The notes: generated by a model from the sequence alone, not told the origin. Positions 33,143 through 42,782 are shown, numbered from the stretch's first letter. The stretch: DNA of 64,000 nucleotides from Sulfurimonas sp. (GCF_028714655.1 NZ_JAQTLY010000002.1:62001-126000), one strand, 5' to 3'. Made by a program: numbers and translations.

Positions 33143-33226
33143 TGGTACCTGCGGGCGGACTCGAACCGCCACAACTTGCGTTAGCGGATTTTGAATCCGC
33201 CGTGTCTACCATTTCACCACGCAGGC
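33143..33226 (-). tRNA. tRNA-Leu (anticodon CAA)
   Basis: The minus strand folds into a full tRNA: acceptor GCCTGCG paired with CGCAGGT (one G-T pair), D-arm GTGAAATGGTAGACAC, anticodon arm GCGGA-TTCAAAA-TCCGC with CAA, a variable arm, and T-arm GGCGG-TTCGAGT-CCGCC. The 3' CCA is encoded. CAA reads UUG leucine codons, which are common in this AT-rich genome. Confidence 0.95.
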
Positions 33227-33318
33227 TTAAGAGCGAAATAATAGTGACTTCTTGCTTAAATATAAGTTAGAGTACCATTAAAAAAGATAATAATTTTTGC
33301 CGATATAGTTTTCGGTAT

Positions 33319-33324
33319 TATAAT
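33319..33324 (+). promoter_or_regulatory. Probable -10 box upstream of flgL
   Basis: TATAAT stands 59 bases before the flgL ATG in the gap after the tRNA. A CGATAT (33301-33306), like a sigma-28 -10 box, lies just upstream, but the nearest TAAA (33279-33282) is 18 rather than about 15 bases away. A sigma-70 type start is therefore slightly better supported, and no GG-N10-GC sigma-54 site was seen. Confidence 0.4.
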
Positions 33325-33382
33325 TGCTATAGCTTTTTGTAACTGACACTTCTAAAACAGGATTAGCAAAAAAGGAACTGTT

Positions 33383-35461
33383 ATGAGAATTACAAACAAT
33401 ATGTACTATAAAAATCTTTATTCTGCGAGTAACTCTAAATTAAATAATGAGTTGTATGATGTAAATAAACAGATTGCGTCCGGACTTAGTATAGAGTATG
33501 CATACGAAGGTGTAAGGACATTTTCCGAAACTATGAGACTGGATAATGAGGTTGCAGTTCTTGGGCAGATAGAGAAGAGTACTCAGAGCGGGTATAAGGT
33601 TTCCGAACAGACCGATATTATCTTAAACGAGTTTGAAACTTCTATGAACCGTGTAAGAACTCTTTTGGTAACTGCTGCAAACGGCACAAATGATGAAGTT
33701 TCGCTTAATGCCGTTGCAAAAGAACTAAGAGGGGTAGAAACTCATTTGAAAGATTTGGCAAATAGTTCTATAAACGGTCAGTATCTATTTTCCGGAACGG
33801 CTATAGATGTTAAACCTATTGCCGAAGACGGCACATACTTGGGTAATGACGGAGTGTTAGAGTCATTTACGGGCTCAGGAACGAGGTTACAGTACAATAT
33901 AAGCGGAGAAGAACTGTTCTTAGGTGAAGAGTCGAGTGTTAAAAAAGAAGTTACGACAAATGTCGTACAGCAAAACCAGATAACTAAATATGCAGCCCTG
34001 CAGCCTGCAGGATTTAGCGGCGGCACCATAATCGAAGCAAGCAGCACTATCCGTGACTTGATGGGCGATACAGATAATGTCGTAGATGCTATAAACAATA
34101 AACACTTTTTTTATATCAGCGGGACAAAAAATAACGGTGATTCTTTTGAACAAAAAATTAGCTTAAAAGACAGTGACACCGTAAATGACTTAATGACTCA
34201 AATCGGTGATTTATACGGAAATACTACAGATACGAAAGTTGTAAATGTCAGTTTAAATCAATCAGGTCAAATAGTTATCGAAGACAAAATCAAAGGTTCC
34301 AGCAAATTGGATTTTCATATAGTAGGTGCGACTGATTTTAGCGGCGGGGCGGCGGCTAATGTAAACAGCATAGATGCTTTGGGTGTCGGTGAGAGTAGTT
34401 TTGACAAAATTATGTTAGGCACTTCAACGGCTACAAATCCAAATCTGCATGTAAAAGAGTTTATAAAATCATCTTTGATTTCAGCTGACGGCGTAGCTGC
34501 TACAAACATCATCGAGGGGACTATTTATGACAGAGTAGAGTTTAGCAAAGTCGGTTCTAAACTCTCTTCAAATGTTGCTCAAGTCGTAAAAGGCACAAAT
34601 GAATTTGCAACTTCTTCAACTAAGATTTCAGATGTAGCATCGGGCGCCAGCCTAAACGGAAAATCTTTTGTACTTGAAGGTAATGATGTAAACGGAGCCG
34701 CGTATAGCGTACAGATTGATTTGGCGACTGCAGGTTCAACTTTTACCGTCGGTGCCAACACTTATGATATTTTTGATATGCAAACACCAAGAGCGGCAGT
34801 AGATGCCGATGAGATGACATATAAACAACTTATGGATGTCGTAAATATGGTCGTAACCGGAAATCTTCCCGCAGCGGCTCCCGGTACGGCGGCTCAATAT
34901 GACAGTGCGGTTGAAACGGCAAATGCCAGAGGAAATACATTTTTAACTTATGACGGCAAAATCGGGTTTCAAGAAATCGGAGTCGGAAGTACTAGTGCGA
35001 CAATTGCTATGTATGATTCAAACAGCGGCGATTTTTCAAATCCTGCTTCCGTGTTGACTTTTAATACAAATAATGCCGTAACTATTCGTGACCCGAAAAC
35101 AGATTTTTTTAAAACTATAGATGAAATGATAACTGCAGTTGAAAATTACAAACTATATCCAGATAGCAGTTCCGGTAAGGTAAGAAGCGTAGGCATAGAA
35201 AATGCGATTGCCAAGATGGATAATCTGCAAGATCATATTTTTAAAGCGCACTCTAAAGTCGGTTCGCAAACAAACGCATTATCTGCCTCCGTGGAGAGAG
35301 TTCAACTGCTTAAACTAAGTACGGCATCGCTCCGTTCATCAGTTATAGATACGGATGTGGCTGAAGCACAGCTTAGATTGTCTCAGCTAAAGTTGAATTA
35401 TGAAGCTATGCTTACAACGGTAGGAAAAGTATCGAAACTTAGTCTGGTAAACTACCTATAA
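33383..35461 (+). CDS. flgL: Flagellar hook-associated protein FlgL (HAP3)
   Basis: FlgL joins the hook to the flagellin filament. The 692-residue protein has flagellin-like ends: MRITNNMYYKNLYSASNSKL with KQIASGLSI and GTNDEVSLNAVAKELRGVET at the N-terminus, and SSVIDTDVAEAQLRLSQLKL followed by NYEAMLTTVGKVSKLSLVNY at the C-terminus. E. coli FlgL is about 317 residues; the long Ser/Thr/Ala-rich middle (about 170-570) is an extra exposed domain, as in Campylobacter FlgL. Codon use and composition look normal. Confidence 0.9.
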   Translation: MRITNNMYYKNLYSASNSKLNNELYDVNKQIASGLSIEYAYEGVRTFSETMRLDNEVAVLGQIEKSTQSGYKVSEQTDIILNEFETSMNRVRTLLVTAANGTNDEVSLNAVAKELRGVETHLKDLANSSINGQYLFSGTAIDVKPIAEDGTYLGNDGVLESFTGSGTRLQYNISGEELFLGEESSVKKEVTTNVVQQNQITKYAALQPAGFSGGTIIEASSTIRDLMGDTDNVVDAINNKHFFYISGTKNNGDSFEQKISLKDSDTVNDLMTQIGDLYGNTTDTKVVNVSLNQSGQIVIEDKIKGSSKLDFHIVGATDFSGGAAANVNSIDALGVGESSFDKIMLGTSTATNPNLHVKEFIKSSLISADGVAATNIIEGTIYDRVEFSKVGSKLSSNVAQVVKGTNEFATSSTKISDVASGASLNGKSFVLEGNDVNGAAYSVQIDLATAGSTFTVGANTYDIFDMQTPRAAVDADEMTYKQLMDVVNMVVTGNLPAAAPGTAAQYDSAVETANARGNTFLTYDGKIGFQEIGVGSTSATIAMYDSNSGDFSNPASVLTFNTNNAVTIRDPKTDFFKTIDEMITAVENYKLYPDSSSGKVRSVGIENAIAKMDNLQDHIFKAHSKVGSQTNALSASVERVQLLKLSTASLRSSVIDTDVAEAQLRLSQLKLNYEAMLTTVGKVSKLSLVNYL

Positions 35462-35485
35462 AATCCTTTATAAAGCATTTTTTGT

Positions 35486-35572
35486 TATACTTCCCTTTCA
35501 TTACTCCAAATGGTTTTTTCCTTTTGGATACAGATTTAATTTAATTTTTTTAGAGTAAAAAGGGAAGTTATA
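35486..35572 (+). promoter_or_regulatory. Long hairpin that buries the ftsK ribosome binding site
   Basis: A left arm (35486-35506, TATACTTCCCTTTCATTACT and C) pairs with a right arm (35553-35572, GAGTAAAAAGGGAAGTTATA) with only small bulges; the core ACTTCCCTTT/AAAGGGAAGT is exact. The right arm contains AGGGAAG, the ftsK ribosome binding site, 7 bases before the TTG start. An inner CCAAA/TTTGG stem is possible. Read-through RNA from flgL would fold this way and limit ftsK translation. Confidence 0.6.
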
Positions 35573-35574
35573 GT

Positions 35575-37788
35575 TTGAGAGACACTATATTTATAATAAG
35601 TTTTGGTTTATTGGGCTATTTTGGATTTGCTACGGTTTTTGGCGATATGGCTTTGATGGGCAGTTACGGTGCGGTCTTTGCATCATACAACCATAAACTT
35701 TTCGGTTATGTGTCATACATCTATATATTTGCTTTTATGATTCCGTTATATTTTTTGTATAAGAACAACAGACTAAACATAGAAAAAATTGAGTTGGCAA
35801 TAACTTCCTTTTTGCTGTTTTTTTCCTCACTATTGGCTCAAGCTATGATTGTAAAAGATGATTTACGAGGTGAAGTCGGAGCAGGTTTTGCCGACTTTTT
35901 ATCTCCTTATATCGGAACATTCGGGCTTTGGACATTTTGGTTGATTATAACTTCAATCTCTATAGTAATTATTTTTGATAAAAGTGCTCATGAAATAGTG
36001 GATATTTTTTTAAAAAACATTAAAGATATGTTTTCAAATAGTGATTTTTTTGCTCCAAAAGAGATAAAAAAACCTATTAAAAGTAAAAATATTGTAGAAA
36101 AAAATGTCGAGACGGTAAAACCAGTAGAGCAAAATAGCGGTAAAATGGCTAAAGAAGATAAAAAAGCAGAGACTGTTTTTGAAGAGGAAGATAACCAAAT
36201 CGATACACCTGCATATCTTAGAAGAGAAGAGTCTCCTAAATCGGAACTATCATCAAAAAAAGCAGTCAAACACAATATTTTAGAGCTTGTCAACGAGATA
36301 AAAGAGCAAAAAAATGCCATAGTCGTCGATGAACTTGAGGAGAATGCAAAACTGCTTGCTTCCATAGAAAAGGGTGCGGTTGAAAAGCCGAAAAACTTTA
36401 CTCTGCCATCGGTTGATTTTTTACAAAAGCCAAATGCTAAAGCTCACAGCGTCGATGAGAGCGAGCTTGACGGCAAGATAAAATTTCTTATAGAAAAATT
36501 GGCACACTTTAAGATAGACGGGGATGTCGTGCGAACATATGCAGGACCCGTTGTTTCAACTTTTGAGTTTAAACCTGCCGCAAATGTAAAGGTTTCAAGG
36601 ATTTTAAATCTTCAAGACGATTTAGCTATGGCTCTAAGTGCCGAGACTATCCGCATACAGGCGCCGATTCCGGGCAAAGATGTAGTCGGAATCGAGATAC
36701 CAAACGAGAAGATTGATACGATTTACCTAAGAGAGTTGCTTGATAGTATGATTTTTAAGGAGTCTTCTTCTCCCTTGACTATCGTTTTAGGTAAAGATAT
36801 AGTCGGCAAACCCTTTATAACCGACCTTAAAAAGCTTCCGCATCTCCTCATCGCGGGAACGACGGGAAGCGGGAAAAGTGTCGGTATAAATGCTATGATA
36901 CTCTCCCTTTTATATAAAAATTCACCAGATCAGCTTAGACTTCTTATGATTGACCCAAAAATGCTTGAATTTTCTATCTATAACGATATACCGCATCTTC
37001 TGACCCCCGTAATCACAAAAGCAAAACAGGCAATTGTAGCGCTTAACAATATGGTTTACGAGATGGAAAGAAGATACTCTCTTATGAGTGAAAATAGAAC
37101 AAAAAATATAGAAAGTTATAACGAAAAAGTAAAGAAAGAGGGCGGCGAACATCTTCCTTACATTGTTGTTATCATAGATGAGTTGGCGGATTTGATGATG
37201 ACGAGCGGAAAAGATGTAGAGTACTCCATCGCAAGGCTTGCGCAGATGGCAAGAGCATCGGGGATACATCTTGTAGTCGCAACACAGAGACCATCGGTCG
37301 ATGTTGTCACAGGGCTTATCAAAGCAAATCTTCCTTCACGCATCTCATACAGAGTAGGGCAAAAAATAGACTCTAAAATCATACTTGACCAACAAGGCGC
37401 AGAGTCGCTTCTGGGCAAAGGCGATATGCTCTTTACTCCTCCGGGATCAACGGGGCTTGTTCGCCTTCACGCACCTTGGAGCACGGAAGAGGAGATAGAG
37501 AAAATCGTCAACTTCATCAAATCGCAAAGAGCGCCGAATTATGATAAAAGTTTTTTAGTTGAAGAGAATGAAAATAGCTACTCATCTTCAAACGACACTT
37601 ACGAAGAGCTTGACCCTCTTTTTGATGAGGCAAAAAATGTTATCTTAACCGACAGAAAAACATCTATCTCTTATCTTCAAAGAAAACTCCAAATCGGCTA
37701 CAATAAATCTGCAAGACTTATTGAACAGCTGGAAAATGAGGGTATATTATCTGCGCCGAATTCAAAAGGAATTCGCGATATTCTCTGA
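35575..37788 (+). CDS. ftsK: DNA translocase FtsK
   Basis: FtsK pumps DNA at the septum and helps resolve chromosome dimers. The 737-residue protein has four N-terminal membrane helices (to about residue 155), a charged linker, a RecA-like motor with Walker A (LLIAGTTGSGKSVGINAMIL), Walker B (YIVVIIDELADLMM) and VVATQRPSVDVVTGLIKANL, and a C-terminal gamma winged helix (SISYLQRKLQIGYNKSARLI, about 675-725). The start is TTG at 35575. The stop overlaps the next gene as TGATG. An XRS/dif-type site was not found in this window. Confidence 0.94.
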   Translation: MRDTIFIISFGLLGYFGFATVFGDMALMGSYGAVFASYNHKLFGYVSYIYIFAFMIPLYFLYKNNRLNIEKIELAITSFLLFFSSLLAQAMIVKDDLRGEVGAGFADFLSPYIGTFGLWTFWLIITSISIVIIFDKSAHEIVDIFLKNIKDMFSNSDFFAPKEIKKPIKSKNIVEKNVETVKPVEQNSGKMAKEDKKAETVFEEEDNQIDTPAYLRREESPKSELSSKKAVKHNILELVNEIKEQKNAIVVDELEENAKLLASIEKGAVEKPKNFTLPSVDFLQKPNAKAHSVDESELDGKIKFLIEKLAHFKIDGDVVRTYAGPVVSTFEFKPAANVKVSRILNLQDDLAMALSAETIRIQAPIPGKDVVGIEIPNEKIDTIYLRELLDSMIFKESSSPLTIVLGKDIVGKPFITDLKKLPHLLIAGTTGSGKSVGINAMILSLLYKNSPDQLRLLMIDPKMLEFSIYNDIPHLLTPVITKAKQAIVALNNMVYEMERRYSLMSENRTKNIESYNEKVKKEGGEHLPYIVVIIDELADLMMTSGKDVEYSIARLAQMARASGIHLVVATQRPSVDVVTGLIKANLPSRISYRVGQKIDSKIILDQQGAESLLGKGDMLFTPPGSTGLVRLHAPWSTEEEIEKIVNFIKSQRAPNYDKSFLVEENENSYSSSNDTYEELDPLFDEAKNVILTDRKTSISYLQRKLQIGYNKSARLIEQLENEGILSAPNSKGIRDIL

Positions 37789-38180
37789 TGGCGGTACCGT
37801 ACTTTATTTTTACAAAATTTTCTAACTCGTTTAGTGTATTTGTAAAAAATTTAGAAGAGTTGTCGGTAGAGCAGATACAAAACATCGAAGCTTTTGTTAG
37901 AACAAGAAAAGGTGTTTTTGATTTTAGTTCTTATACATTTATTATTCAAAAAAGATTGGAATTTTGCGAGTTTATTTTATTGATGGAAAAAAGCTCCATA
38001 AATGCAATATGCGAAGAGAAGAGTTTGAATGTCCAACAAAGAGAGAGAGTTGAATTTGGAAAATATAAAGGGATGCTATATTGCGACCTTCCTGATTCAT
38101 ATCTTTTGTGGCTAAAAAGTAACTATATGGGTAAAGATAGAGATGTTGTTGAGGCTGAATTGAAATTTAGAGAACTGTAA
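37788..38180 (+). CDS. Protein with DUF3820-like C-terminus, unknown
   Basis: A 130-residue soluble protein whose ATG overlaps the ftsK stop, so it is probably translated with it. The C-terminal 40 residues (FGKYKGMLYCDLPDSYLLWL and K-S-N) match the DUF3820 pattern, a small fold seen in some exonuclease-like and phage proteins. The first 85 residues (FTKFSNSFSVFVKNLEELSV and onward) are unfamiliar. No signal peptide or membrane segment. A dispersed repeat follows the stop. Confidence 0.7.
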   Translation: MAVPYFIFTKFSNSFSVFVKNLEELSVEQIQNIEAFVRTRKGVFDFSSYTFIIQKRLEFCEFILLMEKSSINAICEEKSLNVQQRERVEFGKYKGMLYCDLPDSYLLWLKSNYMGKDRDVVEAELKFREL

Positions 38181-38187
38181 TATGACA

Positions 38188-38215
38188 GTCATTGCGAGCG
38201 AAGCGCGGCAATCTA
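38188..38215. repeat. Dispersed GTCATTGCGAGCGAAGC repeat
   Basis: GTCATTGCGAGCGAAGCGCG followed by GCAATCTA is a 28-bp copy of a repeat found widely in bacterial intergenic DNA; related copies are at 29971-30006 and 50296-50347. It lies just after the DUF3820-like gene. The rest of the gap to 38367 shows no gene. Confidence 0.75.
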
Positions 38216-38367
38216 AAAAAATGCTTATGAAAAAAGTGTAATAATGTTATTATTAAATTAAAGAATGTATAAATTGACAAGTTTTTAGATATGCCGATAC
38301 TTTAAGGTAAAAACTTCTATACTTAATCGAATATAAAAATGTGTACTAAAATGGAGGAATTCATATT

Positions 38368-39858
38368 ATGCCGTATGCAATAAAAGGAATTGAGTGGCGC
38401 AGAATTTTCGATAGCGCCCCTGACCCTATTTTTCTTCATGATGAAGAGTTTCGTCTAATGCTTGCTAACAATGCTTACTTAGAGTGTGCCGGCATAACTG
38501 AAGAAGAGGCAATCGGAAAGCTGTACTGGGAAGTTTTTCCAAAAGGTATAGGTCCTATGGAGTCTTGTCTAAAAGCCGTTGATGGGCACAAAGAGGAGGA
38601 GGAAGAAGAAGAGATTTATTTGCCGGACGGGAGGGTTTTTCTTTCCCGCAGTGTTAGTATTGTCGATAAAGCCGGAAACTACCGTTTTAATCGTCACAAC
38701 CTAACCGATATAACGGCGATAACGCAGGCGCAGGAGCATATAGCGCAGCTTAACCGTCTTTACCGTATGATTTCGCTTGGCAATCAGGCGCTCGTGCGGG
38801 CAAATGACGAAATTTCTCTAGCACAGGTAATGTGCGATGTTCTTGTGGAACACGGCGGTTATACTACGGCATGGGTCGGGCTAAAGGGTGACTGTTCTGA
38901 AAAAACAATTCATCCGATTGCAGCAAAGGGGATCGATATAAGTCGGATTCGTAGTCTTAATCTGACATGGGAGGACAATGAACTTGGGCAAGCGCCTACA
39001 GGAACCTGCATCCGTACCGAAAAGCCTGTTCATCGCCGAAATCTTCCAAGTGAAGTACCGAACTCACTTCTTCCGATTACTTTAGAGCTGAATGTAGTCG
39101 AATCATTCTCTCTCCCGCTATCATATGCAGGAAGAGTTTTAGGAGCGCTGACCGTTAGTTCCCCAGGACATAGCAAGCTTGGTGAAAGAGAGATTGATTT
39201 ATTGACAGAGATGTCAGGCGATCTTGCTTTTGGCATAGGCAAACTGCGCGAAAATGCCGAACGCCTGAGTATTCTTGAGAGACTTGACAAGAGCTTGGAT
39301 CATGCAGTTACTGCTATAGCCGCAACAGTTGAGATGCGGGATCCTTATACAGCGGGGCATCAGCGGCGGGTTTCCGAGTTAGCGGCAGCAATTGCATCGG
39401 AAATGGGGCTATCGGATGAGCAGATCGATGCCGTTCGAGTCTCAGGCGTAGTGCATGACATAGGCAAAATCCATGTTCCTGCGGAGATTTTATCCAGTCC
39501 GGCAAAGTTGAGCGATGCGGAGTTTTCCATTATAAAGACCCACCCTCAAGCAGGTTACGATATTCTTTATACAATCGATTTTCCTTGGCCGGTTGCACAG
39601 ATTGTTTTGCAGCACCATGAAAAAATGGACGGTTCAGGGTATCCTAACGGACTAAAAGAGGAAGATATTTTGATTGAAGCCAGAATCCTTTGTATAGCCG
39701 ATGTTATTGAGGCGATGGCTTCCCATCGTCCGTACAGACCTGGTTTTGGGATTTTTCCGGCTCTGCAGGAGATTTCACGCAATAAAGGTCGGTTATATGA
39801 TCAAAACGCCGTAAAAGCAACATTGTCGCTGTTTTTGGAAAAAGGGTATGAGCTGTAA
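38368..39858 (+). CDS. PAS-GAF-HD-GYP cyclic-di-GMP phosphodiesterase
   Basis: The 496-residue protein has an N-terminal PAS domain (RIFDSAPDPIFLHDEEFRLM, to about residue 120), a GAF domain (about 130-295, MCDVLVEHGGYTTAWVGLKG) and an HD-GYP domain. The latter shows HDIGKIHVP and HHEKMDGSGYPNGL, the intact catalytic and HD-GYP signatures, so it should hydrolyse c-di-GMP. There is no membrane segment, so it senses an internal signal. GC-rich codons such as CGG and GGC look more frequent than in the neighbours, which hints at transfer, although this was not measured. It is flanked by repeats. Confidence 0.9.
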   Translation: MPYAIKGIEWRRIFDSAPDPIFLHDEEFRLMLANNAYLECAGITEEEAIGKLYWEVFPKGIGPMESCLKAVDGHKEEEEEEEIYLPDGRVFLSRSVSIVDKAGNYRFNRHNLTDITAITQAQEHIAQLNRLYRMISLGNQALVRANDEISLAQVMCDVLVEHGGYTTAWVGLKGDCSEKTIHPIAAKGIDISRIRSLNLTWEDNELGQAPTGTCIRTEKPVHRRNLPSEVPNSLLPITLELNVVESFSLPLSYAGRVLGALTVSSPGHSKLGEREIDLLTEMSGDLAFGIGKLRENAERLSILERLDKSLDHAVTAIAATVEMRDPYTAGHQRRVSELAAAIASEMGLSDEQIDAVRVSGVVHDIGKIHVPAEILSSPAKLSDAEFSIIKTHPQAGYDILYTIDFPWPVAQIVLQHHEKMDGSGYPNGLKEEDILIEARILCIADVIEAMASHRPYRPGFGIFPALQEISRNKGRLYDQNAVKATLSLFLEKGYEL

Positions 39859-39908
39859 TATAGCAGAATATGTCTATCTCTTTGTTTTGACTCTCTGCTG
39901 AGCAGTAA

Positions 39909-40073
39909 AATAGACTTTTTGCATAACCTAAAAATTAGATTCCAAATCAAGTTTGGAATGACGAGGTTTATGAGTTTTCGTCATCCTGAACTTGATTCAG
40001 AATCTAGGTTATGAAAGAAGTTTAATGACGGAATGAACGGTTTTCGTCATTCTGAACTTGATTCAGAATCTAG
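39909..40073. repeat. Composite intergenic element plus an extra palindrome
   Basis: Bases 39909-40026 form an element with AATAGACTTTT at one end and AGAAGTTTAATGA at the other, enclosing inverted CATAACCT/AGGTTATG and the palindromes TAGATTCCAAATCAAGTTTG and GTCATCCTGAACTTGATTCA. It closely matches 28439-28556. A further copy of the second palindrome follows at 40046-40073. The whole block fills the gap between the HD-GYP gene and the acnB promoter. Confidence 0.75.
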
Positions 40074-40108
40074 GTTATGTAAATTCCGTAATAAATACCA
40101 TAGGACTA

Positions 40109-40171
40109 TATGTTACCAAAATAAACACTTTTTAAATAAAATAGATAGCTTGTGTTTACTTTCGTAACATA
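40109..40171 (+). promoter_or_regulatory. Inverted repeat and conserved element upstream of acnB
   Basis: TATGTTACCAAAATAAACAC (40109-40128) and GTGTTTACTTTCGTAACATA (40152-40171) are reverse complements at 18 of 20 positions, spaced by 23 bases. The left half and the following bases (40111-40148) match 34 of 38 bases of a sequence at 54402-54440 upstream of idh. A related GTAACATATNTGTT occurs at 40164-40177 and at 61434-61447 before oorD. This looks like a binding site for a shared TCA-cycle regulator. Confidence 0.6.
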
Positions 40172-40197
40172 TGTGTTTTACTGTTTACATATTTAGT

Positions 40198-40203
40198 TAT
40201 AAT
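40198..40203 (+). promoter_or_regulatory. Probable -10 box of the acnB promoter
   Basis: TATAAT preceded by an AT-rich stretch (ACATATTTAGT) lies 30 bases before the acnB ATG and just downstream of the inverted repeat at 40109-40171. A GTTTAC at 40183-40188 could serve as a weak -35 box. Confidence 0.5.
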
Positions 40204-40232
40204 CTTTCTAAATTTAAAAAACAGGAATAACG

Positions 40233-42782
40233 ATGGCATTTATTGAAGAGTATAAAGCGCATATTGCGCAAAGAGAAACACTAGGTGTTCCACCATTACC
40301 GCTCTCTGCTGAGCAGACTGTTGCATTGGTTGAGATGATTAAAGCAGGTGCGGGCGACATGAATGAAAATGTTGCACTTCTTACAAATCGTGTTTCACCG
40401 GGCGTCGATGATGCCGCATATGTAAAAGCTGCATTTTTAAATGATGTTGCGTCAGAGAAAATCAGCGTAGCTGCTATTTCTGCTTCTGCTGCCGTAAAAA
40501 TGATGGGTATGATGCTTGGCGGTTACAATGTTAAGCCGATTATTAACGCATTGACATCTAGCAACTCTGAGGTAGTTGAGGCTGCAAAAGAGGCTTTAAA
40601 ACATACTTTGCTTGTTTATGATGCATTTAACGATGTTGAAGAGTTGTACAAAGCGGGTAATGCTGCTGCCGTTGAAGTAATGAACTCATGGGCAAATGCC
40701 GAGTGGTTTACATCAAAACCGGCACTTCCTGAAGTTATGACTCTAACGGTATTTAAAGTTGCAGGTGAGACAAATACGGATGATTTATCTCCTGCGTCTG
40801 AAGCTTTTACCCGTTCAGATATTCCGCTTCATGCAAACTCGATGTTGGTTGCAAAGATGGATGACCCGATCAGCACTATCAAAAAACTAAAAGAAAAAGG
40901 TCACCCGATTGCTTATGTAGGTGATGTTGTAGGAACGGGAAGCTCAAGAAAATCAGGTGTAAACTCTGTTCAGTGGCATATGGGCGAAGATATAGACGGT
41001 GTTCCGAATAAACGCACTGGCGGTGTAGTTCTTGGCGGAATTATCGCTCCTATTTTCTTTGCTACTTGTGAAGATTCGGGTGCACTGCCGCTAGAACTTG
41101 ATGTTACAAATATGGAGATGGGCGATGTTATCACGGTTTATCCATATAAAGGCGAAGCGCATAAAGACGGTAAATGTATCGCTGCATTTAAACTAAATCC
41201 AAATACGATTGTTGATGAAGTTCGTGCAGGCGGGCGTATACCGCTTATTATCGGACGCGGCTTGACTTCAAAAGCAAGAGGCGTTTTAGGTCTTGGCACA
41301 AGCGATATTTTCTTAACTCCCGAGCAGCCTGCAGATAGCGGAAAAGGTTACACTTTAGCTCAAAAAATGGTTGGTAAGGCTTGCGGTATGACAGGTGTTC
41401 GCCCAAATATGTATGTTGAACCTGTAACTTCAACCGTAGGAAGTCAAGATACTACGGGTCCTATGACAAGAGATGAGATAGTTGAACTTGCTGCACTTGG
41501 CTTTAGTGCAGATATGGTTATGCAGTCATTCTGTCATACTGCGGCATATCCGAAACCTTCAGATGTGAAAATGCACCACACGCTTCCTGACTTTATATCT
41601 AAACGATCAGGCGTTGCTCTTCGTCCGGGTGACGGAGTAATCCACTCATGGTTAAATCGTCTGGTATTGCCGGATACGGTCGGAACGGGGGCAGATAGCC
41701 ATACTCGTTTTCCTATCGGTATATCATTTCCGGGCGGTTCGGGCATCGTTGCGTTTGCGGCAGTTACGGGAAGTATGCCGCTAACTATGCCTGAGTCGGT
41801 TCTTGTAAGATTTAGCGGAGAGCTTCAACCCGGTATCACTCTTCGTGATTTGGTAAATGCTATTCCTCATCAAGCAATCAAAGACGGGCTTTTAACAGTT
41901 CCTAAAAAAGACAAGAAAAATGTTTTCAACGGTCGTATTTTAGAGATTGAGGGTCTTCCGACGCTTAAGTGTGAACAAGCTTTTGAGCTTTCAGACGCAT
42001 CTGCCGAGAGAAGTGCTGCTGCATGTACGGTAAAACTGGATAAAGAACCTGTAATCGAGTATATCAAATCAAATGTTGTTTTATTGGAGCAGATGATTGT
42101 AGCAGGATATGAGGATAAACGAACACTGCAACGCCGCATAGACAAAATGAACGAGTGGTTGGCAAATCCTACTCTTATGGAAGCGGACAAAGATGCAGAG
42201 TACGCAGCGATTATCGAAATTGATTTAAACAAAATCACGGAGCCGATTTTAGCTTGTCCAAATGATCCGGATGATGTTGCAACGCTATCTGAAGTTTTGG
42301 CAAGCGACCGTCCGACAAAAATTGATGAAGTGTTTGTCGGTTCATGTATGACAAATATCGGTCACTACCGTGCGCTTGGAGAAGTTTTAAGAGGCGAGGG
42401 TGCCGTTCCGACAAGACTATGGATTTGTCCGCCGACAAGAATGGATGAAAAACAACTTATAGAAGAGGGTTACTACGCTGTATTTGGATCTTCAGGTGCA
42501 AGAACAGAGATCCCGGGATGTTCACTCTGTATGGGAAATCAAGCGCGCGTTGCTGACGGTGCCGTTGTATTTTCAACTTCAACCCGTAACTTCGATAACC
42601 GCTTAGGTAAAGATACTAAAGTCTATCTAGGTTCTGCAGAACTTGCTGCCGTATGTGCAAAACTAGGTCGCCTGCCGACTGCCGCGGAGTATAACGAGAT
42701 AGTTCCTAAGAAGATAGCGGGTAAAGAGGCTAATATCTATAAATATCTTAACTTCAATCTTATCAAAGATTATAAACTATAA
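40233..42782 (+). CDS. acnB: Aconitate hydratase B
   Basis: AcnB interconverts citrate and isocitrate with a [4Fe-4S] cluster. The 849 residues fit the AcnB type: a N-terminal HEAT-like domain ([20 protein letters not shown]), then the swivel domain ([20 protein letters not shown]), and the catalytic core. Cluster ligands are in [13 protein letters not shown] and [36 protein letters not shown] is also typical. In this genome it would serve either direction of the cycle. Its upstream region carries a long inverted repeat shared with idh. Confidence 0.96.
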   Translation: MAFIEEYKAHIAQRETLGVPPLPLSAEQTVALVEMIKAGAGDMNENVALLTNRVSPGVDDAAYVKAAFLNDVASEKISVAAISASAAVKMMGMMLGGYNVKPIINALTSSNSEVVEAAKEALKHTLLVYDAFNDVEELYKAGNAAAVEVMNSWANAEWFTSKPALPEVMTLTVFKVAGETNTDDLSPASEAFTRSDIPLHANSMLVAKMDDPISTIKKLKEKGHPIAYVGDVVGTGSSRKSGVNSVQWHMGEDIDGVPNKRTGGVVLGGIIAPIFFATCEDSGALPLELDVTNMEMGDVITVYPYKGEAHKDGKCIAAFKLNPNTIVDEVRAGGRIPLIIGRGLTSKARGVLGLGTSDIFLTPEQPADSGKGYTLAQKMVGKACGMTGVRPNMYVEPVTSTVGSQDTTGPMTRDEIVELAALGFSADMVMQSFCHTAAYPKPSDVKMHHTLPDFISKRSGVALRPGDGVIHSWLNRLVLPDTVGTGADSHTRFPIGISFPGGSGIVAFAAVTGSMPLTMPESVLVRFSGELQPGITLRDLVNAIPHQAIKDGLLTVPKKDKKNVFNGRILEIEGLPTLKCEQAFELSDASAERSAAACTVKLDKEPVIEYIKSNVVLLEQMIVAGYEDKRTLQRRIDKMNEWLANPTLMEADKDAEYAAIIEIDLNKITEPILACPNDPDDVATLSEVLASDRPTKIDEVFVGSCMTNIGHYRALGEVLRGEGAVPTRLWICPPTRMDEKQLIEEGYYAVFGSSGARTEIPGCSLCMGNQARVADGAVVFSTSTRNFDNRLGKDTKVYLGSAELAAVCAKLGRLPTAAEYNEIVPKKIAGKEANIYKYLNFNLIKDYKL

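Noticed and set aside
33279-33306. Sigma-28 promoter for flgL
   Set aside because: CGATAT is present, but the TAAA is 18 bases away rather than about 15; only a weak match.
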